From: Deefgea piscis
GTDB taxonomy: Bacteria > Pseudomonadota > Gammaproteobacteria > Burkholderiales > Chitinibacteraceae
Assembly (NCBI RefSeq): GCF_019665785.1
Contig: NZ_CP081149.1
Location: forward strand, 2,418,001 to 2,482,000
Reading direction: 5' to 3'
DNA: 64,000 nucleotides
The position numbers were made by a program, and so were the translations under genes. The notes under the pieces were generated by a model, which ran no database searches, was not told the origin of the DNA, and saw only the letters and a program-made list of their open reading frames with translations. Below, piece after piece: positions 57,890 through 64,000 of the stretch (its first letter is position 1; each line of letters begins with the position of its first letter).

Positions 57890-58117
57890 TTAGCACCCTG
57901 CACGAGACCGATGAATTAAGTTCTCAATCCAAGCCTGAACTTCATGCTCGATCCACATAACCCGACTGCCATCTTTGATTGGTTTTGGAAAAGTGGCATC
58001 GTAGCGTTTTGATTTTTCATCAAGTTTGTCATACAGCGTAGTGCGCCCCATGGATACCATTTTCAAAAGCTCTGGCAAACGAATAAAGCGAATAGGTTGG
58101 TTGATCTGAGCAGACAT
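57890..58117 (-). CDS. AlpA-family transcriptional regulator
   Basis: The 75-residue protein has the phage AlpA/MerR-like HTH: FIRLPELLKMVSMGRTTLY, YDATFPKPIKDGSRVMWIE, VQAWIENLI. AlpA proteins activate P4-type integrase genes and mark such islands. The start ATG at 58117 follows AAGGAGAG. It is the likely regulator of the truncated integrase or of the neighbouring Gp2-like gene. Confidence 0.88.
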   Translation of the reverse strand: MSAQINQPIRFIRLPELLKMVSMGRTTLYDKLDEKSKRYDATFPKPIKDGSRVMWIEHEVQAWIENLIHRSRAGC

Positions 58118-58271
58118 AGCTCTCTCCTTACAGGGGTTGATGGAGAGCGGCTTGCAAGCGGCCAAAGCGTGTTTTCACGCGCTGTTTTGGCTAGCTAAAA
58201 ACGAATTGCAATACCTCTCAGATCATTCCCCATGTCAGTATTTTTTATACTGCCTCAGGCTCTTGCTGCTC

Positions 58272-58945
58272 TTACCTAGGGCGTCCTTGATTCGCGGCCC
58301 TACTTGAAATTTCACCTCGACCAAAAGTACGTACCCCCTCGACACCTTCTGGTAATGCTTGCCGTAAAAATTGATCAATTTTGCAAAGATACGCTGCAGC
58401 TTGCAGCAGCTTTTCGCGCTTTAACTCATCTTTGTAATAAACCATGCCAACACCCAACGTTTTAAATAACTCATAACGCTCCTTGTGGCGATTGCAATTC
58501 CAATACGTTCCCTGTCCTTTTGTAATCGCATTCATCCAGTAGCTTCCGATTTCATCACCCAGCGTAATGTCTTGCCGACTTTTCGAACCATCAAAGAAAA
58601 AAATGCAATGGTAATGCCAGCCTTTCTTTTCGCCGTACTCCAAGCGCCAGATATAGCCAACCTGATTTTTAAACAATGAGTTATGTTCTCGATTATTCAG
58701 CATCCGTTGAAAGCACTCCCGACACTGAAGAAGATCTGATCTCAGCTCGCTACCCACCCGAAAACCAAAATCCAATCGAATAACCAACAAGCGTGCATAT
58801 CGTTCAAATAAATACTCGATATACGTCTTTGTGCTGCGAAAACTATTACTTGACTGCGTAAACCACTGATCACAGCGTGTTTTGAAGTCAGCACGCTTCA
58901 CATATTCACGTAAATCGAAAAGCGATTGATTAAATTTTTCTGCAG
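58272..58945 (-). pseudogene. YagK/YfjJ (inovirus Gp2-like) gene truncated at its 5' end
   Basis: The visible frame gives about 224 residues: SLFDLREYVKRADF, WRLEYGEKKGWHYHCIFFFDG and the QYWMNAITKGQGTYWNCN-like region match the inovirus-type Gp2 family (YagK/YfjJ domain), often part of P4-like islands and satellites. The frame runs open through the 5' side to the left end of the IS3-family copy 3 at 58946, so the start is lost. A GTG at 58901 could serve as a start but the sequence before it is also coding. Confidence 0.78.
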
Positions 58946-59013
58946 GGTAATCCCCCCACCAAACCAGCTCATTTTTAAGTAGAATTTTCTCGCAGTCTTT
59001 GAGGAGCTTCTAC

Positions 59014-59280
59014 ATGAAAGCAGCACGTTATTCTGACAGCCAGATTATGGCGATTTTAAAGCAGGCCGAAGCCGGCTCCACTGTTCCTGATTTATGCCGT
59101 GAACACGGCATGAGCTCGGCCTCTTTTTATAAGTGGCGCGCTAAGTTTGGCGGCATGGACGTCTCGATGATGACGCGCATGAAAGAGCTGGAAGATGAAA
59201 ACAAGCGCCTTAAAAAGATGTATATCGAAGCTCAAATGCAGGCAGACATCATCAAGGAAGCCATGGCAAAAAAGTGGTGA
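59014..59280 (+). CDS. IS3-family OrfA, copy 3
   Basis: The protein is identical to copies 1 and 2; ATG at 59014 with GAGGAG upstream. Confidence 0.9.
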   Translation: MKAARYSDSQIMAILKQAEAGSTVPDLCREHGMSSASFYKWRAKFGGMDVSMMTRMKELEDENKRLKKMYIEAQMQADIIKEAMAKKW

Positions 59281-60101
59281 AGCCATCTCAGCGGCGTGAG
59301 ATGGCGCGCTGGGCCGTTGAATCAAAGGCCGTTTCGATTCGTGCAGCTTGCGCTAGCTTTATGATCAGCACGACTTGTTATCGCTATGTGGCAAAACTAG
59401 ACGCAGAAAATGAAAAAATTGCCGATTCGTTACTGCAACTTACCCAAGTTCATCGCACATGGGGCTTTGGTCTGTGCTTTTTGCATCTACGAAACGTCAA
59501 GAAAAAGTCTTGGAATCACAAACGGGTCTACCGGATTTATTGCGATTTAGAATTAAATCTGCGAATTAAGCCTAATAAACGCTTAATTCGTGCAACGCCA
59601 GCACCATTAGCAGTGCCTGAGAAAATCAATGAAACGTGGTCGATGGATTTTATGCACGATCAATTAGCCGATGGCCGCAGCATTCGCCTGTTTAATGTGA
59701 TTGATGATTTTAATCGGGAGGGTTTAGCGATTGATGTTGATTTCTCTTTGCCGGCCGAGCGCGTGGTGCGTAGTTTGAATCAAATCATTGAATGGCGAGG
59801 CAAGCCAAAACGGATTCGCTCAGATAATGGGCCTGAATATATTAGCCAGTTGCTAAAAAACTGGGCGGAACAACATTCAATTGAATTGGCGTATATTCAG
59901 CCGGGCAATCCCCAGCAAAATGCCTATATCGAGCGCTATAATCGGACCGTGCGGCATGAATGGCTGGCTTGCGATGACTTTGAAAGTCTTGCTGAAGTGC
60001 AAGAGGTTGCCACGCAATGGCTTTGGAGCTACAACAACGAGCGCCCGCACATGGGTTTGGGTGGCATCACCCCGAAACAAAAACTGGCATTACATGCCTG
60101 A
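59274..60101 (+). CDS. IS3-family transposase OrfB, copy 3
   Basis: The protein is identical to copies 1 and 2, with intact DDE motifs. Confidence 0.92.
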   Translation: MVKPSQRREMARWAVESKAVSIRAACASFMISTTCYRYVAKLDAENEKIADSLLQLTQVHRTWGFGLCFLHLRNVKKKSWNHKRVYRIYCDLELNLRIKPNKRLIRATPAPLAVPEKINETWSMDFMHDQLADGRSIRLFNVIDDFNREGLAIDVDFSLPAERVVRSLNQIIEWRGKPKRIRSDNGPEYISQLLKNWAEQHSIELAYIQPGNPQQNAYIERYNRTVRHEWLACDDFESLAEVQEVATQWLWSYNNERPHMGLGGITPKQKLALHA

Positions 60102-60140
60102 CCTCTACTTTTAAGTGAGCTTAAAAGTGGGGGGATTACC

Positions 60141-60770
60141 GCGGGCTTTGACTTTAGCCAATCCAAAGTTGATGAAAGCTTAATTCGTGAGCTCGCCCAA
60201 GGTCAATACGCCGCAGCAGCCCATAACATCGTATTGATTGGCGGTACAGGAACGGGCAAAACGCATCTGGCGACGGCGCTAGGCATCACAGGCATCCAAC
60301 AACAAGAATTACGGGTACGGTTCCATTCCACGCTGGAATTGGTCAACCGACTTGAGCAAGAAAAGGCTGCAGGTAGGCAAGGTAAATTGGCGTATAGCCT
60401 GATGCATATGGACGTGGTGATTCTGGATGAATTGGGCTATTTACCTTTCTCACAAGCGGGCGGTGCGCTGCTGTTTCATTTGCTGAGCAAATTGTATGAG
60501 CGCACCAGCGTGATCATCACCACCAATTTGACCTTTGCGGAGTGGCCTAATGTGTTCGGCAACGCTAAGCTCACCACGGCCTTACTGGATCGGCTGACGC
60601 ACCATTGCCATATCATCGAAACAGGTAATGAGTCATGGCGCTTTAAGCAAAGTAGCGCCAGTGCCAAACTTAAAATACAGGAAAGAGAGCGACAAAAAGA
60701 GCAGCCAAGCAGCGCCGACGAATTATTTTAAAGCTTGTAAAAAAGAGGAGAAAAGCAGTACGCCTCAACA
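60141..60770 (+). mobile_element. IS21-family element, right-end fragment
   Basis: It carries the last two thirds of istB and the right terminal repeat (CGCCTCAACA at 60761-60770). It is inverted relative to the copy at 40495-44226. Compared with that copy, the 3' non-coding part lacks 80 bp between two GCGTACTG direct repeats (40502 and 40582). Confidence 0.85.
60142..60731 (+). pseudogene. istB: istB, 5'-truncated copy
   Basis: The sequence enters at [15 protein letters not shown] and reads through Walker [13 protein letters not shown] to the normal C-terminus. It differs from the intact copy by at least one residue (FGNAKL instead of FGDAKL). The N-terminal about 70 residues are replaced by the IS3-family element. 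Confidence 0.88.
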
Positions 60771-60879
60771 CACGTGAAAGCTGAATTTATCTGCCAGACC
60801 CAGGTTGATTAACACACCGTTTTACGGGCCTGCATATACAAAGCGCCTTAAAAATATAGCAGCGCCAAAAGTGGTCCCA

Positions 60880-60890
60880 AACTAGGGAAT
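60880..60890 (+). promoter_or_regulatory. AACTAGGGAAT motif before the LysR gene
   Basis: The 11-base word AACTAGGGAAT lies five bases before the LysR start codon and recurs at 61818-61828 upstream of the SDR gene. It could be a shared site for the LysR protein. Confidence 0.4.
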
Positions 60891-60894
60891 ACTC

Positions 60895-61797
60895 ATGAAT
60901 ATCTCTTCTGAACGGCTACAAGGCATCCGGGCTTTCATTGAGGTAGCCCAATGCAGCAGCTTTACTGCGGCAGCCGAGCGTATGGCGCTCACCCGATCAG
61001 CTGTCGGTAAAGCTGTCCGTCGCCTTGAGGAACGTCTTGGCGTGCAGCTACTGGAACGCACCACCCGCTCAGTGAAGCTCACACAGGAAGGCGCCCGTTT
61101 TTTCCAGAGCACGCTAAAAGCACTGAACGAACTTGAAATGGCCGAAGCAGCGCTACTGGATAGTAAAAACGGCCTGACAGGGTCTTTACGTATTGCCCTT
61201 CCTACCTTATTTGGCAGGTGTTGGATTCTCCCCGCATTACTGGAATTAGCAAATACCCACACTGGCTTACAATTAGAATTGCAGTTTTCCAATGAACTGC
61301 AGCATTTACAACAAGATGGTATCGATCTCGCAGTTAGAATTGGCCAGCTACCCAACTCGGCGCAGTTGATCGCCCGACCATTGGGAATACAAACCGTGCA
61401 GCTGTATGCATCTCCTGCATTTTTAACTAAACAATCACCGATTCTTTCGCCCAAACAGCTAAGTGAAACCCGCTGCATCGTCAGCCATCCGGGCCAGCAC
61501 TGGCTGTTATGCAATGAGTATGGCGAATTAGAAGATTTCCCCTTGTTTGAAGCCTTGGCACTGGATGACGCACAGGCCATTCTAGACGCCGCAGTGGCTG
61601 GCTTGGGCGTCGCTCGCCTGCCAACTTGGCTGGCAGCAGATGCTATCGCAACTGGCCAATTACAGCCCTTGCTGACATCAAGCACACCCCCAGGTCGACC
61701 GATTCATCTACTTTGGATCGCTCGGCCCTACCTGCCTGCCCGACTAAGATTAACCATCAATCATCTCATTACACATTGCCAGGCAAACCCTTGGTGA
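60895..61797 (+). CDS. LysR-family transcriptional regulator
   Basis: The 300-residue protein has the N-terminal winged HTH (RLQGIRAFIEVAQCSSFTAA, RSAVGKAVRRLEERLGV) and a periplasmic-binding-type effector domain (GSLRIALPTLFGR, GIDLAVRIGQL). It sits just upstream of the SDR gene in the same direction and probably controls it. Effector unknown. A long minus-strand open frame over this gene is a shadow. Confidence 0.92.
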   Translation: MNISSERLQGIRAFIEVAQCSSFTAAAERMALTRSAVGKAVRRLEERLGVQLLERTTRSVKLTQEGARFFQSTLKALNELEMAEAALLDSKNGLTGSLRIALPTLFGRCWILPALLELANTHTGLQLELQFSNELQHLQQDGIDLAVRIGQLPNSAQLIARPLGIQTVQLYASPAFLTKQSPILSPKQLSETRCIVSHPGQHWLLCNEYGELEDFPLFEALALDDAQAILDAAVAGLGVARLPTWLAADAIATGQLQPLLTSSTPPGRPIHLLWIARPYLPARLRLTINHLITHCQANPW

Positions 61798-61817
61798 ATC
61801 AGCGCAAATTAAATCCT

Positions 61818-61840
61818 AACTAGGGAATTTAATTCCTCAA
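61818..61840 (+). promoter_or_regulatory. AACTAGGGAAT motif and palindrome upstream of the SDR gene
   Basis: AACTAGGGAATTTAATTCCT contains AGGGAATT / AATTCCT symmetry and the same 11-base word as before the LysR gene. It lies about 80 bases before the SDR start. A site for the LysR regulator is plausible. Confidence 0.4.
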
Positions 61841-61916
61841 TATGGGAAATAAACTCACTTCTTAAGAATCAATCAACGCATTAACATGATCTTTCCCCTT
61901 ATGTCTGGAGAAAGTC

Positions 61917-62639
61917 ATGACCTCAACTACTTTACACAATCAAACCATCGTCATTATCGGCGGCAGTTCAGGGCTGGGGCTGGCCACCGCACACGCGGCC
62001 ATTAAGTCAAAAGCTCGGGTCATTATTGGCGGTGCAGATAAGGAAAAACTGCAAGCGGCACTCGCCGAACTTGGAGAGCATGCCACTGGACGTACACTTA
62101 ATGTGCTAGACCCCACATCAATTCAACAATTTTTTGCTGCGATTCCGTCACTTGATCATTTACTAATTACTGCGGCAGTTATTCGACCAGGGCGGCTACT
62201 CGATGCCCCTATTGAAGCACTGCAAGCCAATCTGGATAGCCGTTTCTGGGGCAGCGTACACAGCTTACGAGCCGCAGCGCCACGTCTTGCCAGCACGGGG
62301 TCTATCACACTGACTTCAGGCATGGTGACCCAGCGCCCACAAGCAGGAAAATCACTGGCAGCGGTCGCTGCTGGAGCAGTAGAAACGCTAGCGCATAGCC
62401 TAGTTAGTGAAATTGCCCCCCGTCGTATCAACGTAATCAACCCAGGTCCAATGCATACCCCCTTGCTCACCGACATGCTTGGCAACAACCGCGAATTAAT
62501 TAATGAACTAGCAAACGCCCAACCCTTAAAACGCCTGGGCATGCCTGAGGATTTTGCTGATGCGGCTTTGTTTTTAATGCGCAATCCAAATATAAACGGT
62601 GAAGTACTGCATCTAAATGGTGGCAGTTCATGGGCATAA
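61917..62639 (+). CDS. SDR-family oxidoreductase with atypical active site
   Basis: The 240-residue protein has the Rossmann start (IVIIGGSSGLGLA) and a C-terminal LHLNGG. The catalytic region reads SITLTSGMVTQRPQAGKSL, then AAVAAGAVETL, so the canonical Tyr-x-x-x-Lys pair is absent, although the SDR Ser is present. Some annotated SDR subfamilies share this lack. Function unknown. The ATG follows GGAGAAAG, and an intrinsic terminator follows the stop. Confidence 0.82.
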   Translation: MTSTTLHNQTIVIIGGSSGLGLATAHAAIKSKARVIIGGADKEKLQAALAELGEHATGRTLNVLDPTSIQQFFAAIPSLDHLLITAAVIRPGRLLDAPIEALQANLDSRFWGSVHSLRAAAPRLASTGSITLTSGMVTQRPQAGKSLAAVAAGAVETLAHSLVSEIAPRRINVINPGPMHTPLLTDMLGNNRELINELANAQPLKRLGMPEDFADAALFLMRNPNINGEVLHLNGGSSWA

Positions 62640-62956
62640 GTACGTACAAGAAAGCTTTAGGATTATTGTGTTTCTGATTTTTGCGTTGCCCGAGCAGCAC
62701 AAGAATTCATCACAAATCATTAAGGCCGCAACCTGATAGATTGCGGCCTTTCGATTTTTAGCCTTGGCATCGACACTCCAGCCGTAGCTGATATTTTAGT
62801 GATACGCGAAATTGTCGACCAGAGTTGGTACGTTCATACATGCATTGGAGAAGACCTGCTTTAGAGCAAGGTGCTCGAAAAAAGACAACATTTCTTAATT
62901 AAAATTAAGCCGGCTTTGGTTTTTTTAAGTTCAACTATTCAATTTGGAAAACCACC
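62640..62956. other. Intergenic region upstream of the ArsN2-like gene
   Basis: It contains the SDR terminator (62722-62750) and, further on, an AT-rich part that should hold the promoter of the ArsN2-like gene. No gene is seen. Confidence 0.4.
62722..62756 (+). terminator. Intrinsic terminator of the SDR gene
   Basis: AAGGCCGCAA and TTGCGGCCTT form a perfect ten-base stem with a nine-base loop, followed by a T-rich stretch. Confidence 0.85.
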
Positions 62957-63388
62957 ATGCAAATAAAACCGATAAATAATTTGGCAGAAATTACGCAACT
63001 ACTGGCGTCTTGCAATTTAAAAAGTGGTGATATCTCGGCAGACAATCCACCTTTTTTCTATGGAATACAATACAGCAATGAGTTGATTGCACTTATTGGT
63101 TTAGAGTTTTTCGATAAGGTAGGCCTGTTGCGCTCGTTGGCCGTCGCCACAGACTTTCGTGACAAAGGATTGGCTAGCTCACTTGTCTTATACGCTGAGG
63201 ATCTAGCCCGACAGCAGGGTGTAAAAACGCTCTATCTGCTAACGAATACGGCTGAGATGTTTTTTCTTAATGCCCGCTATCAGGCCACTGAACGCAATAT
63301 GGCTCCACTAGATATTCAGGCCACAAGCCAGTTTTCTGGTCTTTGCCCTTTATCCTCAGCCTTTCTATCAAAGCAACTAACACGCTGA
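62957..63388 (+). CDS. arsN2: ArsN2-type GNAT acetyltransferase
   Basis: The 143-residue GNAT protein shows the acetyl-CoA motif LRSLAVATDFRDKGLASSLV, the YLLTNTAEMFFLNARYQ segment and the family ending FSGLCPLSSAFLSK, which I recognise from arsenic-resistance ArsN2 proteins. ArsN2 is thought to acetylate organoarsenicals. The neighbouring ArsJ-like transporter on the opposite strand supports an arsenic role. Confidence 0.78.
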   Translation: MQIKPINNLAEITQLLASCNLKSGDISADNPPFFYGIQYSNELIALIGLEFFDKVGLLRSLAVATDFRDKGLASSLVLYAEDLARQQGVKTLYLLTNTAEMFFLNARYQATERNMAPLDIQATSQFSGLCPLSSAFLSKQLTR

Positions 63389-63471
63389 GTGATATATATT
63401 TGCTACTTCATTTTTCGGCGTGTTTGTATCGGCATTAGCCGATGCTTTAATGACAACGTTCGAAAATAAAT

Positions 63472-63496
63472 GGCCGCAAACCCTGAGGTCGCGGCC
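63472..63496. terminator. Hairpin between convergent arsN2-like and arsJ-like genes
   Basis: GGCCGC and GCGGCC form a six-base stem with a 13-base loop; there is only a weak T-tract, so its function as a terminator is uncertain. Confidence 0.4.
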
Positions 63497-63585
63497 TTCA
63501 TCATGGTGCGTCTCTGTCCGAGTGACTCGGCCTTCGAGGACATCTAAGCGCTTAAGTATCCGTATTTAGCAGCACAGTTCATCGT

Positions 63586-64000
63586 TTAAATTGTTGAATG
63601 CCGAGGCAATCCCAATGAAATGAGCGCAGCTAAGGCAATAAAAGCCGCCGATATCCAGAGGCACGCTGCCAATCCCGCCGTTTGGTAAACCCACCCCGAC
63701 AACACCGTGCCAATCAGCCGCCCCATTGCGTTGGCCATATAGTAAAAACCAACGTCGAGCGATGCACCGTCCTCTTTGGCATAGCTGACAATCAAATAGC
63801 TATGTAATGATGAATTAATCGCAAACAGCACGCCAAATAATAACAGCCCACCAAGCAGTATGACCTCCAAGCCATGATCTGAATTAACGCCCAAGGCAAT
63901 ACCTGCAGTTAATACGGCTAGCGGAATCGCCCACAGCATGGCAGCGCGGCCATCGGGTACTTTGCCAGTTTTTTTACCTGTCAAATACGGCGCAATCGAT
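63586..64000 (-). CDS. arsJ: ArsJ-like MFS transporter, C-terminal part (continues past window)
   Basis: About 138 C-terminal residues are visible; the frame is open to the window edge, so the start lies to the right. Hydrophobic segments and the stretch GFYYMANAMGRLIGTVLSGW, ending near GLPRH, are those of ArsJ, the efflux protein for 1-arseno-3-phosphoglycerate. ArsJ normally pairs with a GAPDH-like enzyme, which may lie beyond the window. Confidence 0.78.
   Translation of the reverse strand, partial: SIAPYLTGKKTGKVPDGRAAMLWAIPLAVLTAGIALGVNSDHGLEVILLGGLLLFGVLFAINSSLHSYLIVSYAKEDGASLDVGFYYMANAMGRLIGTVLSGWVYQTAGLAACLWISAAFIALAALISLGLPRHSTI

Larger units (their letters stand above)
58946..60140 (+). 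mobile_element. IS3-family element, copy 3 of 3 (1195 bp)
   Basis: Same ends as copies 1 and 2. The flanks do not match: GCAG on the left (58942-58945), GCGG on the right (60141-60144). The left flank is coding sequence of the Gp2-like gene, the right flank is istB sequence. The element is therefore a recombination or deletion junction rather than a simple insertion. Confidence 0.9.

Noticed and set aside
60771-60894. Possible right attachment site of the ssrA island
   Set aside because: I looked for a copy of the ssrA 3' end (GGTTCGACTCC, CGCCTCCACCA) and found none here or elsewhere to 64 kb.
60882-61685. 267-codon minus-strand open frame over the LysR gene
   Set aside because: It is a Ser/Cys-rich shadow of the LysR reading frame without a ribosome site; the plus-strand product is a clear LysR protein.

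Overview
The window looks like the chromosome of a Neisseriales betaproteobacterium of the Chitinibacter/Deefgea type. This is inferred from gene content (class Ia nrdAB, a roxA-type hydroxylase, ubiG-gph, an AGCS symporter) and from a tmRNA whose tag reads ANDETYALAA, as known in Neisseria. No database search was possible, so the placement is tentative.

Left part (1-39.4 kb) is mostly core genome: a cysteine-synthase-like enzyme (cut by the window edge), a REC-EAL phosphodiesterase, pssA and an IS110-family element. A seven-gene minus-strand operon (11626-5303) follows, with an ABC ATPase, FtsX-like permease, small DUF5668-like membrane protein, LolA-like protein, outer-membrane barrel, LytS-type kinase and LytTR regulator. 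Next come a YdjM-type membrane hydrolase, a CPBP protease, a chemotaxis receptor, a glutaredoxin-like protein, an AGCS symporter, a frameshifted unknown gene and an IS3-family element. Then nrdB, two paralogous lipoproteins, an adenosine/adenine deaminase, nrdA, slyD with a tandem array of its own 3' end, a peroxiredoxin lacking its catalytic Cys, roxA, ubiG, gph and a 2052-residue hybrid kinase.

From ssrA (39434-39797) to about 60.77 kb lies a decayed genomic island: a truncated P4-type integrase beside ssrA, an IS21-family element containing a second copy of the IS3-family element, a type I restriction-modification locus (hsdR, a Fic remnant, hsdS, a frameshifted hsdM, a small HTH gene), a KAP-type P-loop NTPase gene interrupted by an IS66 and another IS3-type element, an AlpA-like regulator, a truncated YagK/YfjJ (inovirus Gp2-like) gene, a third IS3-family copy, and a partial IS21 in inverted orientation. 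Target duplications restore one 457-codon KAP frame. The third IS3-family copy and the IS21 lack matching flanks, which implies deletions or recombination.

Right end (60.8-64 kb): a LysR regulator with an SDR-family gene sharing an upstream motif, an ArsN2-like acetyltransferase, and the C-terminal part of an ArsJ-like transporter.

I see no CRISPR array and no complete novel system. The best leads are the broken defence-type island (KAP NTPase, type I RM and Fic), the self-regulated envelope-transport operon, the slyD-tail terminator array, and several dispersed palindromic repeat families. Two frameshifts (unknown gene at 19 kb, hsdM) could be real decay or sequencing errors.
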